Of a stretch of 64,000 nucleotides of DNA, positions 9,737-22,780 are shown one piece after another. Origin of the DNA: Silene conica (Eukaryota > Streptophyta > Magnoliopsida > Caryophyllales > Caryophyllaceae). The stretch is taken from contig CM055317.2 of NCBI GenBank assembly GCA_029255685.2, forward strand, positions 19,662,501-19,726,500. The letters are read 5' to 3'. The stretch's first letter is position 1. Every line of letters begins with the position of its first letter. The notes below the pieces were generated by a model. The model searched no databases and was not told where the DNA came from. It saw nothing but the letters and a program-made list of their open reading frames with translations. A program made the position numbers and the translations under genes.

Positions 9737-12700
9737 ATGGCTTCCGTAGAACAGCCTCTCAAGAAGCGTAAACTCTACGAAGCTTCTCAACCACCACCAC
9801 CACCACCCTCTCAACCACCCCCGCCACCCCCTCCTCCGCCGCCTAATGACGATTCTACCCCTCCTCCGCCGTCTCCTGAAGATATTCAACGCCGAAGGCG
9901 AAACCAGGAAGAACTCCGGAATGTATACGAGAATTACAAGACGATTAAGGGTTGTATCTCTTCTGGCAAAGATCCTCGTCACTTGCCCCAGCTTGAACAA
10001 GCTTATCTCTCTCTTCTTTCCGCCTCTAGAGGTTTGCGCTGCGTTTCGCTTCTTTTTTTAGGGTTTTTCCATGGTTTATTTCCGCTGTCGTTTAATTCAG
10101 TTCCATTCAATTCAATTTATATGAGACCCTCTTATTGTTGAGACTAACTCAATTAATCCAGGAGTACATAAACATTAGGAATTTTTGGCACGGTCTCATA
10201 TGTGACACGGTTTTATGCAAGGCGCGTTGTTGAATTAATTCAATTTTGCCTTTGGAGTATTATGCAGTAAGTTAGGGATTTGTGTGAACTAGAATGGAAA
10301 TTTATTAAGGTCTGTGATCAGGCGTGGGTCGAAGTGGGTATTTGGAATCCATAATAAAATGGGATGATCGATAATCTGGGACCGTCTTATACAAGACTCT
10401 TAGTTGAATTAATTCAATTTGTCCTTTGGAGTACTATGCAGTTAGTTAGGGATTTGTGTGACCTAGAATGAAATTTTAATAATAAGGTTTGTGATCAGGT
10501 GGTGTCGAAGTGGGTATTAGGAATAAAAAATATTGGGTTGGTTGCATATCTGAGACATTCTTATACAAGACTCGTTATTGAAGTGATTCAGTTTTGCCTT
10601 TGTAGTACTATGCAGTAAGCTAGGGATTTGTGTAAACTAGAATTGAATTCCAATGGTAAGGTCTGTTTTCAGGTAGGGGTTAAAGTCGGTACTGGTGCTT
10701 GTGTTGCTGCCTAATATGTCTTGGTTAGTTCTTTGAAATTACGAGAGAGTAGAAATACTTTGGTGATAATGCTAGTTTGCTGCTTCAAATCCTTGACACA
10801 TGTAAGAATAGTTAGGTGGAGTGATTCTGCAGTAGGGTTTAATGAAATATAGTTAATTTCTATGTCGTGAGTTCATTAAGGTATGAAGATAGGGATTTAA
10901 TTGTTTTGCTGTATTGAAGGTTTCTTGCCCTACCTATTACAGTACGTTAAATTTTGACATTGATAGCTAGGTTGCTCGATTTACTTAATCCCCATTTTAA
11001 GGTGCAACCGTATTCTACATCAACTGAAATAGATTTAAACGCATTTCAGTTAATGTATAGCATCTGCTTATGTTTAACACACTTAACTTTGGACGTAGCT
11101 GAATGTTTATGCTTTTTTCCTTCTACTTAAGGGGACCAAAAAATAGCTCATAATTCTTGGATAAGAGTCTACATCTTCAATCTTACATGTCCCTCCCTAC
11201 TCAGACAAGTTACAATGGACATTCAACAAAATAGCCATTAGGGCCTAGCCTTAAAATTAATGTGCTCGAATTACCATGGGTGGATGTAGCTAGTAGCGAG
11301 CATCAGTAGAAAGTCTAAAAACATATCAACTCTTAGTCAGAAACATGGTTTAAAATCGTCGTTCGCAATATTGGTCGTATTTAACATTGTTGCGTAATTG
11401 TCCTTGACTTGGCCGTCACTGTTTTGGTCGCAGCTATTGCGGTGTTATTTCTTTTATAAGCTTTTGTAGATAATCTATTGTCCATTTCATATCAAGTTAA
11501 GATTAAATCTATTTGCAATATTTTATTTGACCAATATTGTACAGTTTTTTAGTGCTTTTCATTACATTGTTTGGCCCGTACAAGTTATGAGTCGGTCATC
11601 TCGGGTTCTCTGGGGGCCGTATCGGAGTGGCCGATACACGTTATAAATCGGTTGTCTCTTTGATTATTTTCCCATTTTTAATTTACTAGATGTAGGGTAT
11701 CTCGTATCGGCGGACTCCAATACAGCTATATCTCGGTCCATATGAGACGTATTGGTTGGGATTTAAAACCATGGTAAAAAAATGGATGGCTCTGAGAAGG
11801 CACAGTGACATGGCTGGTGTAATAGATTACTGTATCCAAAGTTATTGTTTGTTTTCGTATCAATGAATTTTAATATACCATGAAATACCACAGACAGGTT
11901 TGGAATTAGTGTCAGCCATCAGGCAACCTATAGAGGGCTACTTCCACTAACTGATGTATTTATTATGATTGTTACCACTGACCAGATTTGGGTAAAATGA
12001 TGAAATCAGTAGAATCTCTGCTAATTACGAGGATGTCTGGGATCTAATAAGTTATACTTTAGGGTTTGATACTAAAAGTTTAATGAAACTGACTTTTGAA
12101 AAAAAAAATCCAAAACCAAAAGAACTATTTTATGGAATTCATCCAAAGTGAGAAAAATTAAGTGGATCCGGACTGGATGGACATAGTTGAAGGGCTTTAT
12201 TCTATGATGTTGAAAAGGACACCTTCACATAGAAATTTTGTTTGATTGAAATCATGGTAACATGTTTTAGATAATTTCTTATTTCAGAATAATTTGAACT
12301 TTCAAAAACCTAATACTCTGATTGTAAATGAGCTTTATGACCTTTGTGATTGATTCATCAATGAAATTTTCTATTTGTCTTTTTCTTAGCTGGTCATTTT
12401 GACAAAAATGAGAAAATTTGTGATGCTTAGGTCGTGTTCTTTTGAACTTAATTTCAGCTCATATCATTTCAGTTTAACTCTATTCAATTCAGCTTCATTT
12501 AGTTAAGCTCTTCTCTTCACAAACTAACTCTTATTTCAGTTCAGCTCCATTAAGTTCAGTTCAGCTCCATTAAAAGTTCAGTTCAGACAGTATAGTCCAC
12601 ATGGCATTAGGTTTTTAGGATAAATCTAATGAGGATTGCTTCACCATCCTTCATGGTGCGTGCCTTTGCGTCTGACCTTATGCATCGTCGTGACGAGCCG

Positions 12701-15700
12701 TCACCTTTGCTTGCCTAGCGCCTTTTCAAAATTGAGGCCTGGATTTGTTTTGAATATGCTTAAATTGACGAATTGGCAAGTGTGCACTTGGAGAAATAAG
12801 AAAGAAGAATTAGCGTATTACATTCAGTGTGAATCATATACCTCATTAAGGGAAGGTCACACACTCATCATGTATTCACATTGAGCGTATTACAAATTTG
12901 GAAACTTTTCTTTTAAGATTATTAACCATCTCCTATTATGACTTTTATGAGTATTCACGTTTAAGTATCCTGTATTTAAAGGTGAGAAGGGACGTAGTCA
13001 CTCTAAAAACCAAGGATTTACTTAATTTAATGCAAATTAGTGTTTTCGAATGACATCTTCTTTAGGCTGATAAAGTGGATCTCTCTTCTTGTTGTGGGTG
13101 TGACAGTGTGACCTGTGCACGTTATGTGTGGTATTCACATGTTATCATTGGTATGCATGGCGTCTGGTTCAGTTTGATGAATTGAACTTGGTATGATCGT
13201 CGGGGTAAGAGTATTAGCTTTTATTGAGGGTATCTAATTCCTTTATTGGGGTTTTGGAGTATTCTTGAAGGTTAACTTCCCCCAAACAACATGTTTTATC
13301 AAGGACCTCAAATGTGAAGGGGAGTGTTAGTATCATCCCTATCACGAGGACCCACATGTGATTCTCTCTCTATCTCTATCTCTTCCTTGTGTATTTGGCC
13401 CATTTCCTTTTCATGTTGAATTCCAAAAAAACAATTGCTTGTCAGGAGCTAAATTTTCTTTTACGGGCGGAGCAGGCTTACAAAAAGCTATAGCAAAACC
13501 ACCAAGTGCTTGTCTTTTGTCTTCTTTCCCATTAAGAAAATTGCTCATTCTTTTGTGGGGACTTTATTGATCTTTTGGTTTTATCTTCTTAGAACTGGAG
13601 TTTTGACTTGTATTTTTTTTGCAGTCTTCTGAGTTTTGTATAAGCCAGGCCAAGCACCCCTTACTGATAGTCTACAGCTGGAAATTTTGGATTCTCGCAT
13701 AAAAACCAACTTGAGACCACTAATCTGGGATTACTAATATTAATGTGGGATTACATTTGCAGGTTGTGGGAGTGTTCAGCGCATCTTATCGGAGTTTATT
13801 CCTCGTTATGCATCATACTGTCCTACGGCTCTTGAAGCTGCAGCGCAAGTTGTTATTAATATGCACAACTGGAATGGCCCTTTGATAAGTAGAGGGGAGG
13901 ACATGGATGGAGTTTTATTCGAGACTGCTAAGAATTGTATAGCAGGCCTGGTTGATATCTGCTGTACGGCCTCAAGAGAGGCACCGTCATCGTCTGTTAT
14001 CCAAGGAATCTGTTCTGTAGTGTTTCTCAATGCCGCTACCTTTTTTGCAAATTCTATCGAGGGTAAAGATATTTTTCAAATTATCGATAAAGAATGTCTT
14101 AAGACGCAGGATTCAGCACTGACGTTTACCCAATTGAAGCAGCGAGTTTTAGAAGAGAGTGCCTCTCCGTTAATTAAACTAATGAAGTTTCGAGCTTTAT
14201 GTCTGCTTAAGATATTTTTTCATTGCCCTAAAAATTTACTTTCTGCTTGCTTTGAGCTTTTTAGCAATCATGCAGCAGATGGATTTTGTAGAGAAGGAAA
14301 GTACTTTCTCAGTCAGCTGTGTTTCACTCTCAATCCTGACGTTAAAGCTCAACTTTCTGACATCTTTGGTGAAACTGAAAGACTTGATGCTGAGATTGAT
14401 AACATGAGAATCAGAAAGAATGATGGTGGTCACGCTAGGCCAGATTCCAATCATGACTCCTCCCATATAAAGAAGGAAGGTTCACAGGAATGCTGCTTGC
14501 TGAGGGTGGTATGATTTTTCAAACCCTTTTTCTGTTCTGCTTGTATAATGTTAGAACACCTATTACCTTAATACGACCCATGTTGAAAAATAAATTATAA
14601 GGCCTATTGGGAGTGCAAAATGATACTTCGCCTCGACTTTGGTTCTACTCTTCCTCTGCCCCTTTGTCTAACTGCACCTTGTCGCTCCCCACTGATCCCC
14701 TGCTTTGAGGAATCGGGGTTTGGAATTGGAGTGGGCTTGATATAGAGAGGAAAGGGAGGGCACGAAACTGGTGAATTGGTGTGCAAAATTCCCTGTCAAA
14801 GTTGGATGTACCGGATTGGCTAGAGAAGATGGACAGGGGATTGGTTTTGGCCGACAATGGTGGGAAATGGGAATTTGGAGAAGGTTGGTAAAATAGGGAA
14901 TATTTGCTGGCAAGTTTCTTCTTGAGTTCCTATCTCTTATGTTGTCTAGGTCTCCTATATGATAGTTACAATGTGCATTGCAAGTTACTGACTACTTGTC
15001 TCAGATTCTTGACAGGGAACCATCTCTGAGTAAATGGATATTCTCTAAGTACCGGAAGCTTCAGAATTCAGCATCATCTGAAGCTGTGTCTCAAGTCACT
15101 AGTGCTTTTCAAGGGATCTTTGAATCTTTTGTCAAACAAGTACAAGATAGAGGAGATACTGATGACGACAGTTTTGACTCTCCAAGATATGTTAGTAGGC
15201 AATCTTTGGTGCATGGGATGCCAAATAAACACAGAATGTATCGTGAAACATCTGGAAAAGAATCCTCCTCACAGCTTCATGATAATCCATTCAAGGATGA
15301 CCTGGCTAACAAAAGTTCAGGCCCTTATCTGAAGCGCCATGGCTCCGTCGTCTCTGTGGACAGTGATCCCCACTCAAATACTAGCTCCAACCATGACAGT
15401 GGAGGCTCCAAGACCATGGACATTGATAGCAAGGAGCATCGAGATAGGGGCCATTCTTGGTTGCCTTTGCCTAGTGACCAGTTACTTTCTCCTGTGTTTG
15501 GAAAACCATCGCAACTCAAGGCCGAGCTGTTTGAACGGCGAGATCAGGCAGTCCAATGTGATGTAAACCATAATTCCAACATAAATTCTAGGAAATCACC
15601 CAACCAAATTGTTTGGTTCTCAGATGGAGACACTGCAGCAATGGATGTCTTTTCTGCTTCCCGTCAGCTTTGGTTAGGTTCATTGGCTCCGGATGCATCT

Positions 15701-18700
15701 GAAGCTGCTCTAAGATTTGAGCTCGAGAGATTTGGCCAAATGGAGAATTTTATGTTTTTTCATGCTAAAGGTTTTGTGCTGGTTGAGTACAAAAGAATTA
15801 TTGACGCCATCAAAGCTCGTGAATTTTTGCATAGATATCCTCCCTGGGGTTACCCAATTCGTGTCAAGTTTATTGATGTTGGATTAGGAACAAGAGGAGC
15901 TATGAATGGTGTTGCTATTGGTTCTAGCTGTCATGTCTTTGTGGGCAACGTGTTGAATCAATGGGTGAAAGATGAGATTGTGCACGAAACAATGAAATTG
16001 ATTCATAAAGGCCCTCGTCTAGTTACTGATTTGACCAGTGAAGCTGCCTTACTTTTGGAGTTTGAAAGTCCTGAGGAAGCTGCTAATGCTATGGCCTGTA
16101 TAAGGCAGTTTCGCAGAGGAAACTATAGCATTGCCGCTGCCGTTTCTGGTACCACTGATATTTCAAGACCTTGTCCAAGCTTCTGGAATTCTGGACCCGC
16201 ACCAGTCAGCAGAAACTTTGGAAATATGTATAACACTTACGTTGGTTCCCCTCATGGTCTGGCACCTGGGAGCCCATCTAACAGGTTTTCCACCCTGCTC
16301 CGTATGTGGTCATGTTATGGAATGATTAGTTGGTCGCTTATAATTCATCGAATTTTGATTGACAGTTATTCTAGAAACTAACTCGTTTTTTAATAGAAGA
16401 GTCCTTTTACTGATTCTCACCCTCAATATTTTCCATACTCAGAATGCATCAGTCTAATGCACAGTTCAAGATGAACCCTGAAAGCATCCCTCCTGAATTT
16501 TTGTCACCTAGAGGATGTTTTGAGCAGGGATCAACTTTGCAGAGTGGGCAAATGATACAGCCAAATGTGCCTTCTTCTGTTTCCTTAGATACACCAGGTT
16601 ATACTTCTTATATTTCGCATGTTCTTTTATTGTGAGAGTTTAGTTTGTTGTGTCCTATTTTGTTCGCTTTCCTTGTTTTTAAGCTTTCATATTCTTTTTC
16701 ATCTGAATCTTTCTTCTTATTTTTCCCGGTGCTTTATACAGTACTTACTTTTTTCCTTAATATACAGACCTTCCTCTTCCATATAAATACACAGTATATT
16801 TCTAGTCCTCTCCCCTCGTGAAAGTCCTCTTCACTTTATTTTTAGTCTATCCTAGGTTATTTTAGTATGTCTTTTCCCCTTCTATCCATTTTTCCGCGTT
16901 TTCCTATCTCACATCAACAGTTCCATTCAACGATTAATGGTAGTCGATCACCAAGTATTTTGGCTTTTAGCTCTGTGGTAGTGCTTGTGGTTGTAATTAT
17001 TATTATTGTGGTTGAAATGGCTCTGTGACTGTAGTTGTTGATGTGGTATTCTTGTGTTACATGATATCTCAGTCTGCATTTACTTCTTTTTTTTAAAAAA
17101 ACAATTCAACCATAATTCCTATATTTCCCATGATCTTTGGTCGTTAATTATAAATGTACTGAATTTTACTTACACTGTTTCTCAGGTCCGGCACCAGGTA
17201 TGTCAGCTCAGATATGGCCGTGTCAAAACCCCGAGCTTCAGTTACAATCCGCTGGAGAAAATCTAACACACACAGCTATAGCCACACAAGGGTCTACAAT
17301 TGCTCCTCCTCAGCCTATTCAAAATTCACCTTATGTGCAACCTTTTTATCCTTTACCCGCTAGTTCCTGGGATACACGTGTCATCAGTCATCATAACCCT
17401 TTTAATGTAGTCCCTTCTGGTGCTATGTCTTCTAATGTACACAGTAATCTTGCACCTCCTATCGGTCAAGCTTCAGTCAATCCGTTGTCTCAGGCATCTG
17501 AAAGTGGTATTCATTCATATCACCAAAATTTCTCTCATCCTATTCCACCCCCTCCATTCCAATCAATGTCTCAACCTCAATATGATTTGCCACCTCCATT
17601 ACCTCCATCTCCACCTATGGTTCCCCCTCCACCTAGCTCACCTCCACCTCCTCCACCTTCTGTAGACCCACCCTCATCTACAATGGAAACTCCGAGCTTG
17701 GTAACTTTAGTAGGCAGCATGCAGGTTGTGTGGCAGGGAACATTGTCAAAAAGTGGTGTTCAATTTTGCAGTATCTATGCTCACAGGCTTGATACAGACT
17801 TGTGTAGATATTCTATATCCGTTTCAGAGCCTGCTGGGTAAGAACTTGTGGTCACATGACCTGAAATATGGGCTTTCTGATAAGTATTCTGACATCAGGT
17901 GCTTACTCTTTTCAGGTGGCCTGTGAAATTGGACATGACAAAACGCACAGATTATCGTCACGTCAAAGCTACATTTACAAGTACCCCGCCACACAGAGTG
18001 AGTTGCTTTTTTATTCCCTGACTATCAGCTTTGAAATTTTACATTGCTAAGCAAGGACTGTGTTGCTACTTTAGTGCATTGTTTATGAGCGTATCTCAAG
18101 TGCCTATAAATTATGTAACCGTAGGTCTTTGAGCTTGTTCGCCTCAAAATTTAGGTCTTAGGGAAAAGTATGCTTTAGGAGTTAGGACTTAAGTGGCCAA
18201 GGACTCTAAGGTTTTGATAAATGTCCTACTGTCTATGATTTAAAAATAATCACCTAGTGACCCGCTGCTACTGGAACAGGGGTCATTCGTGATCCAATTC
18301 GCTGGCATTCTCGACCAGGAACAATATCATGGGCTAACTATTTTGTCGTAGGTAATAGGATGGTTACATGATTTGAATTTCGGGCCCCCAATCCCCGATC
18401 CAGGTTCGTCGTACCCCAAACCAGATTGCCAGAGTTCACGACCCAGGCCGGTCAGAGCCACGAGCTGTGTTGGGAGAGAGTGTCAAGACCATATAGCTTT
18501 GCCGGAGAAGGAGTTAGCACAGTGGGTTTGGTGGCTGGAGGTGAAGGGAGATGAAAGGGAGGGAAGGCGCTTAATATTTTATTGAGTGATTGTAAAAAAG
18601 TAGATGGGTAATAATTGGTAGGTAAGATTTTATTAAAGTACATCTTTGCTCTTTTAAAAGAGTGGGGGAGGCTGACTACTAGGTTACTTTTTTAGAAGAG

Positions 18701-20868
18701 TAGTTTGGTCTTTTGCAACAATGAAGAGGATGGACCATCCTCTTAGCACTCGCTCTCATCTTCAATGTGGAAGCATCCTCTGTGAAGAGGAAGACATCCT
18801 CCATTTATAGAGGATGTCCTTCTCTTGGCCCTTGTACCATATAAAAGATAGAAAGGATAGTAGGGTCTAGTAAAAGCTGAAAAAAGAGAGGAAGTGACCA
18901 TCCTCTTTGATGTAGGGAACAATAGAGGAAGAGGATGAATATAATGGAAAGTGGGGTAAATGCAAGAGAAATTGATGTGTCAAAAATTTAGAGGGAAAGA
19001 GAAGAAATAAGAGGATGAAACCATCCTTTCAATGTACATGCTCTACTGTTACTTTATTTTACAAATTTACACAACCCCCAAAGACAGAAATATAAGACTT
19101 CCTGTTTTCAATACGGTAGTACAATTTTTTTTTAAAAAAGCTTAACTCTTATAAAGAAAAGTTTAGTTTTAAGAATTAAATTATAGACTATATATTTACA
19201 CATCAAACCCAGTTCACTAGGCATAGCGAATTACGAATTACGAATTACAAATTACGGATTACGAATTACGAATTACAAACGAATTACGAATTACGAATTA
19301 CGAACTCGAACTTGAACCGAATCGAACCACGAATGATGTTACCTTGGGTAATAGTAATCTGAAGCGGTGAAAAATAAGAGGAAAAACATTTTTTATGGAG
19401 CTGCAAAATGTGCGTGGAAGCAATTGTCTATGTAACTGAAGTTAAAGACCTCTGAGGCTTTATTTTATTGTAGAGTGAGAGCGGCGACAAGGGTGGGTGG
19501 GTCTTTTGGGTATTGAGGAAATGGTGTTTGATATGCCGTACGGCTAGTGGATAGGTTTTATGAAGGTTTGATTTTTTGGTTCTTCACTACTAAATGGTGG
19601 GCGTACATGTAACAGGTTGGTGGGTAGATTTTATGGGAATTTGAAAGAAACTTTTCTTAACTTCCGTTTGTCTGAAAAGTGGTATGGATAGGGATTTGCT
19701 ATATTCCGCCCCTATAAATTACCAAATTGTCCCTTATTTTTTTAATAGTTACTTTTTCAGTAAAAGTTACTTTTAGTAATTCATTTCAACATTTACTTAT
19801 ATGTGAAAACCGTTTCAAAACCCGCAAATCAAACCGTATTAATAAAAAAACAAAAATTAACAAATTTGTGCAACCTTCACCCCCAACAACGTGTTTTTAT
19901 AAAATAAAATTCATACTCATCTTCATCTTTCCCCGTCAATATTCACATTCATCCTCACCAACAGTCACATTCATCTTCTCTAACAACACCCACACCCATT
20001 CACATTCATTCTTCTTGTTTCACCATTCTTTTTTCCCGATTTCTGGGTAAATTATTAGATCTGAAAAATAGTGTCCAAAAACAAAAAAAAATTAACGTGA
20101 ACAGGCCTGGGCGTGTTCATGTGATTTACATGAACAGGCCTGAGCATGTTCATGTAATTCACATGAACAAACCATTTTACAGTTATTCTTTCTTACTAAA
20201 TAATGTGACAAAATAATAAAAATAAGTGACGAAATTTAATTAAATTGATTAATAACTCATTTTCAGCTTCTTCGATATAATTATATGAACCCGTATTGTT
20301 TTCACCTTATACAAAACCGCTTGCTTCTCCGTATTGGTGACTACTATACTCATCGTAATATAGATAATGTTGTTCGGCATTCCAATCATTGTTAAATCGA
20401 TTTTCGACATTGTTGTAAGAACTATTATTATTGTACAATTCAAAAATATAATCGAAAAATGTGTTATCGTCACCCATTAATCGATAAATATGTGTTAAGT
20501 AATTTTTAGAAAGAGAAAATGTTACAAAGTGATGATGTGTAGTAATTAAATTTCATCTTAAGCTTATTTGGGGTAATTATATTAACCCGTAATGTTTTCA
20601 CCGTAAACAAAATCACTACACTGTACGCGTATTCGTAACTATTATACTTATCTTATACGATTAACCGATATATTAATGTCTTAAATATTTTTTTACAAAG
20701 ACAAGGCCAATCTTGGAATATTTGAAATGAAATTAAGTGCGGAATGAGTAAAGTAGGGGCGGAATATAGCAATTTTGTATGGATATTAGGCTGCTCTTAT
20801 TTTAGAGAAGTTACTACTGTCCTGCGTCTCTTGTTGGCCCCCTAGTGGCCACTACAAGCCATACTCCG

Positions 20869-20903
<35 letters not shown>

Positions 20904-22780
20904 GATGGACTATTTCACATTTAATTATATGCAGTTGAACTTTGAAATTGTGGTCTTACATGTCTTCTTTGTCATGGACAGAGAGAGGTGTGTCAGCTAT
21001 TTCCCACTTCGCCTGCTGATCAAAAAGGAGTAAGTCACTAAGAATGCTTCATATTTATTATTCTGACTGCTGAGACATTCTTTTGACACTGTCTTTCGCT
21101 GCATGCTTGATCTTATAGAATTTAGTGATGCATCTGATGTATATATATTATCGGGTTTTTCTCATTTGTAACCCTGTATTATTTCGTTTTCTCACTTGTG
21201 CCCCCACTTTTTTCTTATCCCCCAGATTGTACCCTTGTACTTCCCCCTTATTCCCAAACGTGACCTTAAAACTATTTTCCGTCACATAAGTCCGTTTATT
21301 GCTTCCCTCCATCACTTGGCACCGCCCTCACCATTCTTATTCATCTTCATCTTTGAATCTCCATTAACTAAGACCACCATCTGTGATTCTGTATGACCTA
21401 ATCAATGCTTTCATTTCCTCCACTAATCCACTACCTCTATGCCTAGTTAGAATCAACAACCAAATCTCCACCATAGCCAAGTTTCCTAGCCATATGTCTA
21501 CACCACTATAGTTCAATTTCTACCATTAAAGCACCATGATCTCCTCACCATTACAACAGTGCCTCGAGTGGTTCGTGAAGTGATGTCGATCGCAGCGAAG
21601 TATGGTGGAGAAGAATTATTTCTTGTTTGCCAGAATGCCTCGAGTGGTTTGGACTTTGGGGTAATATATGGTGGTGTGTGAAGTGGGTGTTCTAGGTTCC
21701 AGATGGTGGTAGTGGGCAGCACTTCGGTTGTTCGAGGGTGGCCTGAGTTTGTGGGTTGTTTTGAGGTGGTTGGGGTTGGTGATGGGGAAGGAGCTATTGA
21801 TGTTATACTTTGATAGGTGCAGATGGTGGTTGAAAGTGGAGTGATAAGTGGTGTTGGAGATGTGGTTGGGCTATGGTTTATGAAAGTAGTGATGTTGTGC
21901 CATGGACCATGGTGAATGAAGTGTAAGTCAGGAAGGTTTCGTGGTAAGGTTGGTTTGTTTATGGGTGATCATGATGGAGGGTAACAAATAAAAAAGCAAA
22001 TTAACATTCTTTGTGACAGCAAAAGGTTTGTAAGCTCATGTTTGGGAAAAGGAGCGGAAGTAGAGGGTACGAGTGTACGACTGGGATATAGAATTAGGAG
22101 GGGTACGAATGAGAAAATGAGATAATACATGGGGTACAGACGAAAAAAACCTAATATTTTGTCAAACTAATTAACTTAAAGAGTTGATTTTTGCTCTTTA
22201 GGATTATTAAAGTTAGGAGCGAGTATTTTGTTGGTTAAACTGCTATGAGAATATGTACATGCTTCTTACTCCCATCTTATTTTTTTTATTAACGTTGTTC
22301 TTAGTTGGTGACTTTCAGCAAGCCGTGTTCTATGAGAAGTTGTCAACTGACTCTGAATCTATTTGGGATTAAGGCTTTGTTGTTGTTGTTCTCTGTCTGT
22401 CTAAGACTCTGAAACGAATCCAATCACTTGTTTCTGAATCAGACCACTGAGCGTGATTACTATTGACATGAATTCTTGCATTCTTCAATTGTTCTTTCAT
22501 ACTGTACATGTTTTACCATAAAAATGAGTACCATATAAATAAGAAATTCTGACTCTTTTCATTTACTAATGCGTAGTTTCAGGATTTTACATCATACCTG
22601 AAGCAAAGAGATTGTGCCGGAGTAATTAAAATCGCTTCTATGAAACCGCTATGGGCAAGACTGCTTTTTATTCTTCCTTACTCACCAGAGGCATGTTCCC
22701 TGCTTTCTGTGAATCCCAGTACCACAGATTGCCTATTTGCTGTCGTTTTGCCAAAGGAGGCTAGTACGGAAGGTCCATAG
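9737..22780 (+). CDS. RRM and SPOC domain nuclear protein, 8 coding exons
   Basis: Exons inferred from open frames, splice consensus and protein continuity: 9737-10031, 13763-14508, 15005-16284, 16443-16597, 17186-17837, 17916-17997, 20982-21029, 22577-22780 (stop TAG). The phases join, giving about 1153 residues. The N-terminus has a basic KKRK stretch followed by polyproline (residues about 17-48). A conserved helical region follows (to about 347), then a serine-rich linker. An RRM-like fold lies at about 569-645 ([20 protein letters not shown]) and a second RRM-like segment at about 657-725 (HVFVGNV). A proline-rich tract comes before a C-terminal SPOC domain (about 990-1150), as in FPA/Spen-family RNA regulators. 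This suggests a role in nuclear RNA processing or transcription; it resembles an uncharacterised plant family (At1g27750-like, from memory). The exon 3 acceptor could instead be 14985 with a donor at 14507. Introns 1, 6 and 7 are large and hold repeats. Confidence 0.85.
10229..10700. repeat. About 174-bp tandem repeat, 2.7 copies, intronic
   Basis: Units start near 10229 (GTTGAATTAATTCAATTTTG), 10403 and 10574. Each runs through CTATGCAGTAAGTTAGGG, GATTTGTGTGAACTAGAAT, GATCAGG, TCGAAGTGGGTA and TTATACAAGACTC. Copies differ by scattered substitutions and small indels, so this is an old duplication. Confidence 0.85.
11344..11775. mobile_element. MITE-like element with ACCATGGTTTTAAATC-type ends
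   Basis: The left end CATGGTTTAAAATCG and the right end GATTTAAAACCATG are inverted copies, about 430 bases apart. The interior has a repeated GTATCGG/TCGGTC motif. No target duplication established. Confidence 0.5.
12440..12600. repeat. TTCAGCTCCATTAA-type short repeats
   Basis: Repeated CAGTTCAGCTCCATTAA and related TTCAGTTCAGCT words after GTTCTTTTGAACTTAATTTC. It looks like part of a small repeat family; the borders are unclear. Confidence 0.5.
18715..19055. mobile_element. MITE, GAGCATCCACATTGAAG family, copy 1
   Basis: It ends CTTTCAATGTACATGCTC and has internal AAGAGGAAGACATCCTC and ATAGAGGATGT words. It shares these, in order, with the copy at 38578-38894. The left end is degraded, so the start is approximate. 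Confidence 0.65.
19228..19303. repeat. GAATTAC heptamer array
   Basis: About ten units of GAATTAC with single-base variants (AAATTAC, GGATTAC) and one AAAC interruption. A simple minisatellite inside intron 6. Confidence 0.9.
19691..20776. mobile_element. Mutator-like non-autonomous element with 9-bp target duplication
   Basis: The left end GGGATTTGCTATATTCCGCC and the right end GGGGCGGAATATAGCAATTT are inverted copies. The same 9 bases, GTATGGATA, flank both sides (19682-19690 and 20777-20785). A 9-bp duplication is the hallmark of Mutator-like transposition. The 1086-bp interior has no transposase ORF but has a repeated palindrome-like CATGAACAGGCCTGAGCATG (20098-20170). It lies inside intron 6 of the SPOC gene. 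Confidence 0.85.
20871..20900. repeat. (TA)n microsatellite
   Basis: About 30 bases of TA dinucleotide, 80 bases before exon 7 of the SPOC gene. Confidence 0.9.
21155..22152. mobile_element. TIR element in intron 7 (about 1.0 kb, non-autonomous)
   Basis: The left GGGTTTTTCTCATTTGTAAC and the following ATTTCGTTTTCTCACTTGT match the reverse complement of the right end (GAGAAAATGAGATAATACAT...GAAAAAAACC) for about 50 bases. No transposase ORF. The flanking bases do not give a clear target duplication. It fills most of intron 7 (21030-22576). Confidence 0.65.

Larger units (their letters stand above)
10032..13762 (+). other. Intron 1 of the SPOC gene (3.7 kb)
   Basis: GT at 10032 and TTGCAG before 13763. 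The codon split G|GT gives ...SASRG|CGSVQ, which is continuous with the conserved protein. It contains a tandem repeat (10229-10700), a probable MITE (11344-11775) and a TTCAGCTCCATTAA repeat cluster (12440-12600). Short ORFs inside it have no recognisable product. Confidence 0.8.
17998..20981 (+). other. Intron 6 of the SPOC gene (3.0 kb), built largely of repeats
   Basis: Donor GTGAGT and acceptor ...GGACAG. It contains a GAGCAT-type MITE (about 18715-19055), a GAATTAC heptamer array (19228-19303), a 1.09-kb Mutator-like element (19691-20776) and a TA tract (20871-20900). Splicing HR|REVCQL across it restores the SPOC sequence. Confidence 0.75.

Noticed and set aside
12636-12884. 82-codon ORF in intron 1
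   Set aside because: No recognisable domain, no splice or start context; part of the intron.
14604-14913. Overlapping minus-strand ORFs
   Set aside because: They lie in intron 2 of the SPOC gene, overlap one another and show no domain.
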